This document shows positions 23,959 to 32,265 of a DNA stretch of 64,000 nucleotides, in pieces. The stretch comes from an uncultured Bacteroidales bacterium (GTDB lineage: Bacteria; Bacteroidota; Bacteroidia; Bacteroidales; WCHB1-69). Position 1 is the first letter of the stretch. Each line of letters opens with the position of its first letter. The notes below the pieces were generated by a model. That model worked only from the letters and a program-made list of their open reading frames with translations, had not been told where the DNA came from and ran no database searches. The translations under genes were made by a program, and so were the position numbers. The stretch covers positions 1 through 64,000 of the forward strand of contig CALAVA010000042.1 in the NCBI GenBank assembly GCA_937892025.1. Direction: 5' to 3'.

Positions 23959-24159
23959 ATGATGACCAACCTTTATTATGTCACCCCAAAAGGCTACAGT
24001 ATGGGGTACTACGTGGTAGCAGACACCATTCAGGAGGCTGTCGAAAGAGTATTTGACTCCTTGGGGCAAGAAGAGCCAAATCCAAACATGAGCAATGTCA
24101 AATACATAGAACAGATACTCTTGCCCGATAGAGCAAAGATTATCTCAAATAATGCCTAA
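23959..24159 (+). CDS. Hypothetical protein, 66 aa
   Basis: A small alpha/beta protein (NLYYVTPKGYSMGYYVVADTIQEAVERVFD). Last gene before the replication promoter. Confidence 0.55.
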   Translation: MMTNLYYVTPKGYSMGYYVVADTIQEAVERVFDSLGQEEPNPNMSNVKYIEQILLPDRAKIISNNA

Positions 24160-24163
24160 ATAA

Positions 24164-24195
24164 TTTGGTCAGTTCAAATAAAAGCGTTACCTTTG
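24164..24195 (+). promoter_or_regulatory. Promoter of the replication operon
   Basis: TTTGG at 24164, GTTCAAA, and TACCTTTG at 24188-24195, 24 bases apart. Member of the shared promoter set. Confidence 0.8.
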
Positions 24196-24204
24196 CAAAA
24201 GAAA

Positions 24205-24335
24205 TAAGTTCTGAAAGCGTTGACTTCCACTTTGGACGCTAAAGAATAATAAGGAATAGCGATTAAGCAGTCTGTTGAAATGGGAGTGGAAGCCCAAAGT
24301 AAACAGGCTGCTATCGTTTTAGAAAGGATTGCGAT
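24205..24335 (+). promoter_or_regulatory. Structured leader with competing helices
   Basis: Hairpin AGCGT/ACGCT (24216-24240), 11-bp stem AGCAGTCTGTT/AACAGGCTGCT (24266-24276/24302-24312), and mutually exclusive long-range pairings CTTCCACT/AGTGGAAG (24224-24231/24285-24292) or CTTTGG/CCAAAG (24230-24235/24294-24299). The competing pairings suggest a regulated leader of the initiator gene. Confidence 0.5.
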
Positions 24336-25157
24336 ATGAACAAGATAATACGGAAGAAGAACGAGAACTACACAATTATTAGCAACGTGTGTGTTCGTGA
24401 CAACAGGTTATCACTTAAAGCAAAGGGCTTGATGTCACTTATTATGTCTCTTCCTGACGATTGGGATTTTTCGATACAAGGGTTAGCCTCTATTGTCAAA
24501 GAGGGTAAATCTGCTATATATGCTGCAATAACCGAATTAAAAGATTTTGGCTACTGCGAAGTCGTTTCTAATCGTGACGATAAAGGAAAGATTATAGGTA
24601 ACGATTACACATTCTTTGAAGAACCTAATTCCGAAAAGCCATATACCGAAAAACGGGATATGGATTATCAAGATATGGATTATCAAGATTTAGAAAATCA
24701 GCCACAAATAAATAAAGATATAAAAGAAATAAAGACAGAAACAATAAAAGAAAAAGAAGATAAATCTTCTTCAAAGAAAAAACAAGATTTGGACTTGTCT
24801 ATCGTTGATTCTTCATTTCTTTCGGTTGTTGAAATGTGGATTGCATACAAGAAAGAAAAGAGCCAATCATATAAACCGACAGGATTTAAGACATTCTACA
24901 AAAAACTTGTTGAGTTAAGTGGTAATAATCCTCAAATAGCCATGTTGATAATTGAGCAGTCAATGCAAAACAATTATGCTGGCATATTTCCACTAAAAGA
25001 ATGGGAAAAAGAAAAGGTGAAACAACAAGAGAAATTCAGTGTCACCAATGAAGAAGTAATTTATAACACTTGGACTGATACATATACACCACGTGAAGGG
25101 CAGAAAAACCAAAAAGGGGAAGTGTGGAGTAGTCAATTAAACATTTGGTTGAAATGA
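24336..25157 (+). CDS. DnaD-like replication initiation protein
   Basis: A 273-aa protein. Residues 1-90 form a winged-HTH typical of phage replisome organisers (VRDNRLSLKAKGLMSLIMSLPDDWDFSIQGLASIVKEGKSAIYAAITELKDFGYCEV). A charged linker (about 105-150) joins this to a helical C-terminal domain (FLSVVEMWIAYKKEKSQSYKPTGFKTFYKKLVEL). It probably binds the origin and loads the primase-helicase encoded directly downstream. The genes overlap by four bases. Confidence 0.8.
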   Translation: MNKIIRKKNENYTIISNVCVRDNRLSLKAKGLMSLIMSLPDDWDFSIQGLASIVKEGKSAIYAAITELKDFGYCEVVSNRDDKGKIIGNDYTFFEEPNSEKPYTEKRDMDYQDMDYQDLENQPQINKDIKEIKTETIKEKEDKSSSKKKQDLDLSIVDSSFLSVVEMWIAYKKEKSQSYKPTGFKTFYKKLVELSGNNPQIAMLIIEQSMQNNYAGIFPLKEWEKEKVKQQEKFSVTNEEVIYNTWTDTYTPREGQKNQKGEVWSSQLNIWLK

Positions 25158-27271
25158 TACAGATGGATAAACAACAGGTGTACAAAACCTTTGAGGTGTT
25201 TTATCCGCAAGATGAAAAACGTCTCATTGAGGTGCGTATGATAAACCCAAATAGTAAGACTGATATATGGTCTGGCTATTTCTATGACTACGAAAAAGCG
25301 TGGGAGGAAATCATACGTTACGATAATGGAACATATAACTTCTACTTTCCGATAAACACCATTGATGAAAGATGTTATTCCATGTCACAGCGTGACAGAT
25401 TGGTGCGTGGTGCTGAAACGACAAAAGACAAAGATATAACAACACGCGACTGGGTTCTGATAGATATTGATACGGAGAAAGGTCACTTGAAGATAAGTAG
25501 CACAGAAAAAGAATGGCAGGATGCAAGAATGAAAACCCATCAAGTAAGGAACTACTTGAAGAGTATGGGTTTTTCAGACCCCGTGGTATGCTCAAGCGGT
25601 AATGGACTACATCTTCTCTATAAGGTTGATAGATGGGCGAACACGGACACAAATACAAGGTTGGTCGAAAGATTCCTACTATCTTTGTCAGCATTGTTTT
25701 CAGATGATAAAGCAGAAATTGACAAAAAAGTATTCAATGCAGGCCGAATAACAAAATTTTACGGGACGGTTGCACACAAGGGTGTGGATTGTACCGAACG
25801 ACCTCACAGATTAAGCCGTTTCTTGCTTATTCCCGAAGAGATAAAGACAACGGATAAAAGTTATTTTGAAAAAATTGCTAATATACTACCTGATGAAAAG
25901 GAAAGTAGGACAACACAAAACTTTGTCCGCAATTATGAAAACTTTGACATAGATGAGTTTATTCGTAAGCACAACATACAGGTTGCAAAAGACACGATGG
26001 ACGGTGACACAAGAAAAATTGTGTTAAAAGAATGTCCTTTTGGTGGTGATGCTCATTCTGCCCCCGATTCTGCAATTTTTGTGATGAAGAATGGAGCGAT
26101 AGGATTTTCTTGTTTCCATTCATCTTGTGCGGGGTACACATGGAAAGATGTACGGCTGAAATACGAACCAGACGCATACGACAAAAAAGAATACAACAAC
26201 TTTCAGTACAGACAGAGGTACAACACCCCACAAAGAATAGAGCCTATAAAGCCATTGGAGGAAACGGCAGAAAAAGGCAAGGTGTGGCTAAAGATGTCAG
26301 ATATTAGAAAGCCATCTTTCTCTTTTGCCGATTTTATCCCCTCTGGAATAACGGAACTTGACCGTAGAGGCGTTGGATTTAAGCGTGGTATGGTCTCTGT
26401 GTGGACTGGCAAACGTGGGTGTGGTAAATCCTCCTTGCTGAATATGCTTATCCTTAATGCTGCACAGAAGGGGTATAAGTCAGCATTGTGGACGGGTGAA
26501 TTAACTTGTGACACGGCGAAGACTTGGCTGTATCTTCAAGCGGCAGGTAAGCAGTACAATGAAAGGCAATATGGTACGGACTATTACTCAACACCAGACC
26601 ATATATCAGCAAAGATTGACACTTGGATTGACAAATACTTTTGGTTGTTCAACAACAAGTATGGTGAGAATTTTAGCCAAATTGAAGACCAAATTCGTAA
26701 ACTAAAGGAAAGCGAAAACATAGATGTAGTGTTGCTTGACAATCTGATGGTTCTCGATTTACGTTCATTGGATGAAAACAAATATGACAGACAATCTATT
26801 TTGCTGCAAAAATTGACTGACCTTGCAAAAGAGTTGAACATACATATACACCTTGTAGCACATCCGCACAAAAGTCTTGCATACATCCAAGTGGATAACA
26901 TTAGCGGAAGTGGAGATATAAGCAATAAGGCTGACAACGTGTTTGTATTAAGTCGTATTGATACAGGATTCCGTTCTGTTGCAGAGGAATACCTTGGCAA
27001 AATGGTTTATCAAGATGTGTTGGATTCCGCTTGCTCAAACATCATTGAGGTTGGCAAGTTTCGTTCAAGAGGGACGCTGATGGGAATGGTCATAAAGTTG
27101 TGGTTTGAAGAAGAAAGCAATAGGCTGAAAAGCGATAAGGCTGAAAATGTCATATATGGATGGGTTTCGGAACCAAAGCAAAGTTCAATGAATTTTCAAT
27201 CTGAAAGCAGTCACGATTTCCCCAATATGCCATTTGATGCCCCATTGGAAGAAGAACAAGTACCTTTTTAA
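25154..27271 (+). CDS. Primase-helicase fusion (AEP-like primase plus DnaB-like helicase)
   Basis: A 705-aa replication protein. The N-terminal primase part has LIDID (102-106), an acidic pair like the AEP DxD, and SSGNGLHLLYKV (147-158). A zinc-binding stretch follows (CPFGGDAHS...CFHSSCAGYTW, 294-330). The C-terminal RecA-like helicase has Walker A GKRGCGKSS (419-427) and a Walker B-like VVLLDNLMVL. It should unwind and prime phage DNA. ATG 25154 overlaps the upstream stop (ATGA) and is preferred to a TTG nine bases earlier. Confidence 0.9.
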   Translation: MIQMDKQQVYKTFEVFYPQDEKRLIEVRMINPNSKTDIWSGYFYDYEKAWEEIIRYDNGTYNFYFPINTIDERCYSMSQRDRLVRGAETTKDKDITTRDWVLIDIDTEKGHLKISSTEKEWQDARMKTHQVRNYLKSMGFSDPVVCSSGNGLHLLYKVDRWANTDTNTRLVERFLLSLSALFSDDKAEIDKKVFNAGRITKFYGTVAHKGVDCTERPHRLSRFLLIPEEIKTTDKSYFEKIANILPDEKESRTTQNFVRNYENFDIDEFIRKHNIQVAKDTMDGDTRKIVLKECPFGGDAHSAPDSAIFVMKNGAIGFSCFHSSCAGYTWKDVRLKYEPDAYDKKEYNNFQYRQRYNTPQRIEPIKPLEETAEKGKVWLKMSDIRKPSFSFADFIPSGITELDRRGVGFKRGMVSVWTGKRGCGKSSLLNMLILNAAQKGYKSALWTGELTCDTAKTWLYLQAAGKQYNERQYGTDYYSTPDHISAKIDTWIDKYFWLFNNKYGENFSQIEDQIRKLKESENIDVVLLDNLMVLDLRSLDENKYDRQSILLQKLTDLAKELNIHIHLVAHPHKSLAYIQVDNISGSGDISNKADNVFVLSRIDTGFRSVAEEYLGKMVYQDVLDSACSNIIEVGKFRSRGTLMGMVIKLWFEEESNRLKSDKAENVIYGWVSEPKQSSMNFQSESSHDFPNMPFDAPLEEEQVPF

Positions 27272-27297
27272 TAACAATATAAAAAAACAAAATTATT

Positions 27298-27606
27298 ATG
27301 GAAGATTTGAGAATACAACAAGGAACACTCCAACAGGGAGACATTGTGTTTTGCAAAACATTCGGTGGATGTGCATTGATTTCTGAATATGTGCATAGTT
27401 ATGACGTTTCTTTTCGATGCGACTACATTTGGTACCCAAAAGAACACAGATTTTGGATTGACGAGAGCGTGTCGTTAGATGATATTCGCAAGCCAACGTG
27501 GGAAGAAGTTTGTGAATTTACGCGTCAATATTTATCATTATCCTATGATTGGTGTATTGAATACGAAGAATTAAAACAAAAGATTGGAGAACTAATAAAC
27601 AAATAA
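27298..27606 (+). CDS. Hypothetical protein, 102 aa
   Basis: An N-terminal beta-barrel-like part (LQQGDIVFCKTFGGCALISEY) and a helical C-terminus. It ends two bases before the RNase H-like gene. Unknown role within the replication operon. Confidence 0.65.
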   Translation: MEDLRIQQGTLQQGDIVFCKTFGGCALISEYVHSYDVSFRCDYIWYPKEHRFWIDESVSLDDIRKPTWEEVCEFTRQYLSLSYDWCIEYEELKQKIGELINK

Positions 27607-27608
27607 TT

Positions 27609-28025
27609 ATGTACGAAATTTACATCAAAGGCAAGGCAGATGGCTTAAAAGCATCATGCGGACTTGTTGTCCTGAAAGAAGGAGAACAGGTAATGAGCAA
27701 CGGTAAGTTCTTTGAAGAATACATTTTCACAAAGAGCGAGAAAGTTCCGTTAATTGAGTACAAAGCACAATTCCAGATGGAGTTATACGCCCTTGCATGG
27801 GGCTTGACTTATTGTGTAGATGGTGCAGAAATTGAAGTCTATTCCAACAACCTTGCCATTGTAGGGTGGATAAACAAATGGGAAGTGAGTGAAGAATATG
27901 AGCCAGTCTTTGACTATTGCAAGCATTGGGCAGAAAGAAAAACAATCCATGCAAGCCACATTAAGAAAGGCACAAATGAATACATTGACCAAGCAGACAC
28001 GGAAGCAACCTTTTTCACATCATAA
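27609..28025 (+). CDS. RNase H-like fold protein with altered active site
   Basis: The 138-aa protein follows the RNase HI order: strand 1 IYIKGKADG..GLVVL, helix with E in MELYALAWGL, strand VYSNNLAIVGWINKW, and the end HIKKGTNEYIDQADTEA. Two of the usual four acidic residues are missing: strand 1 has Lys where Asp is expected (IYxDG), and VYSNN has Asn where Asp is expected. The glutamate and the final Asp remain. It may be inactive or bind RNA-DNA hybrids only. Confidence 0.65.
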   Translation: MYEIYIKGKADGLKASCGLVVLKEGEQVMSNGKFFEEYIFTKSEKVPLIEYKAQFQMELYALAWGLTYCVDGAEIEVYSNNLAIVGWINKWEVSEEYEPVFDYCKHWAERKTIHASHIKKGTNEYIDQADTEATFFTS

Positions 28026-28029
28026 GATT

Positions 28030-28191
28030 ATGGAAGCATTACGACACCAAATGACAAGGCGTGAACTTGATTCACTTTACTGCAAGTTGTGCGATTTTCT
28101 TGCTGACTGCACAAAAGAGGAGGTTGAAGAATATCGTGACAGCATAGTTAAAATAAAGACGTTAATTCATTACAGGATGCAGGTAGTATGA
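28030..28191 (+). CDS. Small helical protein, 53 aa
   Basis: MEALRHQMTRRELDSLYCKLCDFLADC: a compact helical protein overlapping the next gene by four bases (ATGA). Unknown. Confidence 0.55.
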   Translation: MEALRHQMTRRELDSLYCKLCDFLADCTKEEVEEYRDSIVKIKTLIHYRMQVV

Positions 28192-28442
28192 CTAAAGAAC
28201 AAAAGGAAATTCTCACCAAAGAACTCAAAAGGTTCTATGAAAGGCTGTTCACAGCACAAGAAGAAGAATTAAAGCAAAGAGGTTTTACTTGTAACGATAA
28301 CGGCACGAGAAGTCTTATTATAGACCTTTCGGACGTTGGTGATAAAGTAAAAGGTAATGTAGAAGTTATAAAGTTTACAAACAAACATGAGCAAGGAACA
28401 AGAGGAGGAAATAATTATGGCAAAGAAAAGCAAAAGAATTGA
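28188..28442 (+). CDS. Hypothetical protein, 84 aa
   Basis: A helical Glu/Lys-rich N-terminus and a short strand region (SLIIDLSDVGDKVKGNVEVIKF). Its 3' end contains the AGGAGG of the next gene and overlaps it by 26 bases. Confidence 0.6.
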   Translation: MTKEQKEILTKELKRFYERLFTAQEEELKQRGFTCNDNGTRSLIIDLSDVGDKVKGNVEVIKFTNKHEQGTRGGNNYGKEKQKN

Positions 28443-28881
28443 AATTGATGATTTCATCAACGCACTTTCAAAATTCAAAGGGAAGTACGACATTGATATA
28501 CAAGGTGTGCAATTTGTACACCCTTATTGTTCCACGATTGGGGATTTTACGTTTGACCAATTGTTTGACCAATTTGATGTTATAGGAATGCCCGACGAAA
28601 TGACCTTTCATAGAGTTATCCTCATAAAGAAAGAAGACAATGCCAAAATAGAAGAAGAATCCCTGAAAGAATACAAGGATGCTTTGTTGGTTGCATTGCA
28701 GAAAAGAAAGCAATACATATACCAAAAATTCAAGTCATTGTCAAGGGATAAACCCAATATAACAGACGAACTATTGAATAATATAGCCGAAACATGCAAT
28801 GAGTCTTTCTTCAATAGATTGCAAGAAGGAGAAAAAGAGTTTGAAGAAGAAATAAACTATAAAGATTTTATGGGATTATGA
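28417..28881 (+). CDS. Hypothetical protein, 154 aa
   Basis: ATG 28417 is chosen because GAGGAGG lies at the right distance. An earlier in-frame ATG at 28387 lacks it. Charged and helical, with long Glu/Lys stretches. ATGA overlap with the next gene. Unknown. Confidence 0.65.
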   Translation: MAKKSKRIEIDDFINALSKFKGKYDIDIQGVQFVHPYCSTIGDFTFDQLFDQFDVIGMPDEMTFHRVILIKKEDNAKIEEESLKEYKDALLVALQKRKQYIYQKFKSLSRDKPNITDELLNNIAETCNESFFNRLQEGEKEFEEEINYKDFMGL

Positions 28882-29249
28882 CAAAGGCACAAGAAGATAA
28901 AATCATCCGCCAAGCACAAGACATCTTGGAACGGAGACTGGGTGTAAGGGAGGACATCAAGGTAAACTTGCGAAACGTCATGTACTATTCCGCATACTAC
29001 CTTGGTGCAATAACCGCCGTACAAAAAGTTGTAGATGAACTTATGAATGGTGATAAGCCTAAAGGCGATGATTGGATATACTACAAAGCCGAGTGGGACT
29101 GCATCACAAAGGATAAGCGTTCAATGCAACTATATCTTGACGGAACAGAATCGAGATACAGAAACCACAAGAAGAACAAGAAAGGCAAACTTGAAAGTTG
29201 CGAGTGTTATTTTGTAGAACATAGAAACGTATTAACAGAATTAAAATAA
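28878..29249 (+). CDS. Hypothetical protein, 123 aa
   Basis: A helical N-terminal half, basic in the middle (RYRNHKKNKKGKLESCE), ending CYFVEHRNVLTELK. The last dozen codons are echoed by a non-coding copy near 29566-29605. Family not recognised. Confidence 0.65.
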   Translation: MTKAQEDKIIRQAQDILERRLGVREDIKVNLRNVMYYSAYYLGAITAVQKVVDELMNGDKPKGDDWIYYKAEWDCITKDKRSMQLYLDGTESRYRNHKKNKKGKLESCECYFVEHRNVLTELK

Positions 29250-29252
29250 ACT

Positions 29253-29558
29253 ATGAACAAGAAAGAATTAAAAGATGTAAAAACATTCTTTGAGAAATTA
29301 CAAGAAAGCAAACTAATAGATGAACTAAACAATAATCAATTATTGAGAATCGGAGAAAAATTTATTTATGGTGCAATAAAATCTATGCTTTTACAAAAAG
29401 AAATAAATCGTGCTAATGCATTGATGACTCTTCAAGACACAGCAGAGATATTAAGAGCCGAATTGGAACTTGGTGATAAGTGGCTTGGTGACATTCCTGG
29501 CCGCGCACCACTCTTAAATCGTGCAGTTGAAGGTTTATTAAATGACCTTGATGAATAA
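29253..29558 (+). CDS. Hypothetical protein, 101 aa
   Basis: A helical protein starting three bases after the previous gene (KKELKDVKTFFEKLQESKLIDELNNNQLL). It ends just before a stretch that looks like the degraded end of a gene. Confidence 0.6.
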   Translation: MNKKELKDVKTFFEKLQESKLIDELNNNQLLRIGEKFIYGAIKSMLLQKEINRANALMTLQDTAEILRAELELGDKWLGDIPGRAPLLNRAVEGLLNDLDE

Positions 29559-29801
29559 TGGAAGGCTTACTTTGTAGAACGTAAAACATTATTAACTGAA
29601 CTGACATGAGCAAACAGAATACAGCGGAAACACAGGCATCACATCAATTCGCCGTGTAGCGATAAAAAATGTTCTATGGTAAAGTGACCACACAAGACAA
29701 GAAAATCCGTTAGAACGCAAATTTGACCCCAAATTAAAGGTCGTAGTGAATAATTCAGATAACAATAGTAATAAACCTATACAATTAAGTTTGTTTTGAC
29801 T
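29559..29801 (+). other. Gap with degraded gene remnants
   Basis: This 243-bp stretch has no intact gene. Bases 29566-29605 read AYFVERKTLLTELT in one frame, a close copy of the end of the 28878-29249 gene product (CYFVEHRNVLTELK), and TTTGTAGAAC is shared at 29211 and 29571. The rest holds short frames with early stops, such as MSKQNTAETQASHQFAV. Best read as the scar of a duplicated and decayed gene. Confidence 0.55.
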
Positions 29802-30215
29802 ATGGAACAAGAAAGCAAATACCGTCAGCCACACAACGAAGTGCCAGACAAAACAATTCTTCGATACGTTCTCCGTGAAAACGGTGCGTTGAAAGCCGAG
29901 AACGAGGAACTGCAAGAAAAGATAAAGTTATTGGAAAGACAACTCGCCAACAAAGCAAAAGCCATTTCAGCGTTCAAAGAATGGCAAAGCAAGGTAGCCG
30001 AGTACAATGTGGAGTATTGGCTTAACCAAGGCATCGAACTATTGAAAGAGCCACCAAAGAAAGAACTCATCAAAGCACTACGCCAATATGTCTGCACCTA
30101 CCATACCTACAAAGACAAGGTAAATACGCTTATCAGCCTAATACAGAAACTTGAAGCAAAAAGGGAAGTTTTCGAGAAAGTAATTAAACAGGAAATTGAA
30201 GATGGAACAGTTTAG
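29802..30215 (+). CDS. Coiled-coil protein, 137 aa
   Basis: A clear coiled coil near residues 20-60 (RENGALKAENEELQEKIKLLERQLANKAKAIS) and a second helical region at the end. Its end overlaps the next gene by 14 bases. Could be a structural or scaffold-like partner. No specific role. Confidence 0.65.
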   Translation: MEQESKYRQPHNEVPDKTILRYVLRENGALKAENEELQEKIKLLERQLANKAKAISAFKEWQSKVAEYNVEYWLNQGIELLKEPPKKELIKALRQYVCTYHTYKDKVNTLISLIQKLEAKREVFEKVIKQEIEDGTV

Positions 30216-30537
30216 ACAAGACTTATACAATGCTTGCTTGCTTGCGGATTTGCCGATTATCAGCCGTGACACAGCGGCAAAGATATTGGCGATAGTTGGA
30301 CTGCAAGGCGGTGATGAAAGAATAGTTCTTTCGCCCAAATGCCAATGCGACCTAAAGTATATTCAAGAACGATTCCATATACAAGGTGGTGAAACGCCCG
30401 ATATAGTTGTGGCAAGACTTATGAAAAGGTACACAAAGGAACTGAAAGAATATACAGACGCACATAATGGAGAGTGGACGGATTGGGCGTATAAACTCTT
30501 TCACGAACGCTACGGATTCAGACTATACAATTTATAA
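30202..30537 (+). CDS. Hypothetical protein, 111 aa
   Basis: Mixed helices with a GGDERIVLSPKCQCDLKYIQERF segment. The start lies inside the coiled-coil gene. Unknown. Confidence 0.6.
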   Translation: MEQFRQDLYNACLLADLPIISRDTAAKILAIVGLQGGDERIVLSPKCQCDLKYIQERFHIQGGETPDIVVARLMKRYTKELKEYTDAHNGEWTDWAYKLFHERYGFRLYNL

Positions 30538-30558
30538 ACCACTAAACGAAAACAAAAG

Positions 30559-31065
30559 ATGAACGACATTATCATTAACAACAGCAACGTCGCCATAAAC
30601 GATAATATATGGCATTACAAAAGAAAGACGGTGAAAGAGCGACTGAAACGGCAAGAATCAATACGCTCCCAAAAGCGATTCTATCACTTGTTCAAGTTTA
30701 AGAAACTACGCATATATGTTACTTATAACATCCGCCTGAAAGGACGCAACAAACGTGACAGCGAAAACAATATCTTTGACACAAGGACGTTTAAGAAAAA
30801 GGTTTACCAGAGAGCAGAAGGCAAGTGTGAATTATGCGGCAAACAAATAACTTGGCAAGAATATCAGATGCACCATATCCTGCCTATCGGACGTTTCCCA
30901 GAGTATGCGATGGACGAAAGAAACCTGCTGTGCCTTTGTCACGAATGCCACAAGAATATACATAATAACCCATATACGGAAGTTGAACAAATGGAGAAAT
31001 TGGGGGGGGTATTAAATATTGATGTTAAACAGAAATACATGGATTATGAACACAAAGCACAATAA
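30559..31065 (+). CDS. HNH endonuclease
   Basis: A 168-aa protein with a basic N-terminal half and an HNH domain near residues 90-137: CELCGK, then YQMHHILPIGRFPEYAMDERNLLCLCHECHKNIHNN, with the four cysteines of the zinc clasp and the catalytic His pair in MHHILP. It resembles stand-alone phage HNH nucleases (homing type or involved in DNA processing). It ends in a GGGGGG-containing stretch and overlaps the next small gene. Confidence 0.85.
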   Translation: MNDIIINNSNVAINDNIWHYKRKTVKERLKRQESIRSQKRFYHLFKFKKLRIYVTYNIRLKGRNKRDSENNIFDTRTFKKKVYQRAEGKCELCGKQITWQEYQMHHILPIGRFPEYAMDERNLLCLCHECHKNIHNNPYTEVEQMEKLGGVLNIDVKQKYMDYEHKAQ

Positions 31066-31216
31066 GAAAGACTGGTATCTGAAAATAGAAATGGAAACGA
31101 GGGATGAAGTTTTGGAGTTTTACAATATGGTTAGGTCTTGGAATCATAGCCATAGCAACACTTTCATTGGATTGGAGAACTTCATTAAAGAAAATTACAA
31201 TGTGGTGAATGGTTAA
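31046..31216 (+). CDS. Small hypothetical protein, 56 aa
   Basis: The start overlaps the HNH gene by 20 bases. A Trp/Asn-rich protein with one helix (METRDEVLEFYNMVRSW). Low certainty. Confidence 0.45.
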   Translation: MNTKHNKKDWYLKIEMETRDEVLEFYNMVRSWNHSHSNTFIGLENFIKENYNVVNG

Positions 31217-31251
31217 AATATCTAAACAACACGCAAAAAGTTTTCAAGCCG

Positions 31252-31283
31252 TTTGGTAAATTAAAAACAAAAACGTAACTTTG
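31252..31283 (+). promoter_or_regulatory. Promoter of the recombination operon
   Basis: TTTGGTAAATTAAAA from 31252 and TAACTTTG at 31276-31283, 24 bases apart, followed by CAAC. Same set as the other early promoters. Confidence 0.8.
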
Positions 31284-31454
31284 CAACATCTTACGGCGGT
31301 AAGGTTCTCACTTTATCAATTAGAAGAAGGATTTTTCGGAAATTCGTATCAAAAATTTTACTTTTTTTTGAAACATCAAGGAATGGTCTGTGAAGATAGT
31401 TCCTTTCTTATGAAACACTCCGACCAAAGATAGCCTTTCAGCGATGAAAGGTGG
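31284..31454 (+). ncRNA. Structured leader RNA upstream of the tRNA-like domain
   Basis: Hairpins visible in order are CTTAC/GTAAG (about 31287-31300), AAGGAA/TTCCTT (about 31388-31415) and CCTTTC/GAAAGG (about 31433-31451). No gene is supported in this stretch. The RNA runs directly into the tRNA-like domain. Confidence 0.45.
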
Positions 31455-31560
31455 GAGCAGCGGACGTAACTCTTTGCAAGCGTCAGGAAACAAATCGCAA
31501 AGACTCTGCCATAGAAAGATAGGTTAGTAAAAGATAGAGGTTCGAGTCCTCCGCTGCTTA
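31455..31560 (+). ncRNA. tRNA-like domain, about 106 nt
   Basis: GAGCAGC (31455-31461) pairs with GCTGCTT (31553-31559), adjoining a T-arm with loop TTCGAGT (stem AGAGG/CCTCC, one mismatch). A D-arm-like hairpin GACG/CGTC (31463-31466/31481-31484) has TCTTTGC in its loop (31471-31477), which pairs perfectly with GCAAAGA (31497-31503), a pseudoknot. No standard anticodon arm was found. It parallels the RNA at 18.3 kb. Confidence 0.55.
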
Positions 31561-31591
31561 CAAATAAATAGTTCTACCCCGAAGTTGAGAA

Positions 31592-31643
31592 GAATGATGC
31601 TGTAAAACAAGAAACGTACAGAAATCGCCAAGCAGCATCATTC
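31592..31643 (+). promoter_or_regulatory. Hairpin in the leader of the 31671 gene
   Basis: GAATGATGCTG (31592-31602) pairs perfectly with CAGCATCATTC (31633-31643), with a 30-base loop. It lies 27 bases before the start codon and has no T-run, so it could control translation or RNA stability. Confidence 0.55.
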
Positions 31644-31670
31644 TCTCTTCCTTTCACGAAAACAACAGAA

Positions 31671-32063
31671 ATGAAATCTTACGAAATCGAAGAAAAGTCT
31701 TACACGCTACATCTTCCAGACCCCCCTACAAACGGAAACAAAGGTCGTTTTGTCAAAGGGATGAAAACATGGAACAAAGGAATGACGTGGGAAGAAATGG
31801 GAATAAGCAAGGATGCACAAGAAAAGATACGCTCCATTCTTGCGGAAGGCAGAAAAAAGTGCGACCATCACAAGTGCGGAGGATGGAACGCTAAACCAAT
31901 CATCCAAATGGATGAAGATGGCAATAGAATAGGATGGTTCTACTCCAGCCACCATGCCGCCAAACGGTTAGGGCTGATAGGAAGGAACATCCGCCTTGTA
32001 TGCGAGGGAAAAAGACCTCGATGTGGTGGCTTTAGGTTTAAGTTTGACCCAATTTTTTTATAG
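31671..32063 (+). CDS. NUMOD-type DNA-binding protein (endonuclease-like, no nuclease core)
   Basis: A 130-aa protein whose C-terminal half (KPIIQMDEDGNRIGWFYSSHHAAKRLGLIGRNIRLVCEGKRPRCGGFRFKF) resembles the NUMOD1 plus helix-turn-helix tail of homing endonucleases. The N-terminal part carries a KGRFVKGMKTWNKGM segment like NUMOD3 repeats. No HNH or GIY-YIG core is present. It may be a domesticated DNA-binding module. Confidence 0.65.
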   Translation: MKSYEIEEKSYTLHLPDPPTNGNKGRFVKGMKTWNKGMTWEEMGISKDAQEKIRSILAEGRKKCDHHKCGGWNAKPIIQMDEDGNRIGWFYSSHHAAKRLGLIGRNIRLVCEGKRPRCGGFRFKFDPIFL

Positions 32064-32067
32064 CAAT

Positions 32068-32265
32068 ATGACACAGGTAAAAATGTTCAATTCCGATGGA
32101 ACGGCAAAGACTTGTCCGTATGGTGGCTTCATTAACTACCCAGTCGGCACTATCAAGAAAATCAAAGTATGTGATTCTAACTGCACGTTATGCCCATGTT
32201 ATATGAGTGCAGAATACAATGCAGGAAACCCGGCATCAAGTTACATTAAATGCGATTACAGATGA
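32068..32265 (+). CDS. Small cysteine-rich protein, 65 aa
   Basis: Six cysteines (KTCPYGG, VCDSNCTLCPCY, IKCDY) suggest zinc binding. The end overlaps the next gene by four bases (ATGA). Confidence 0.6.
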   Translation: MTQVKMFNSDGTAKTCPYGGFINYPVGTIKKIKVCDSNCTLCPCYMSAEYNAGNPASSYIKCDYR

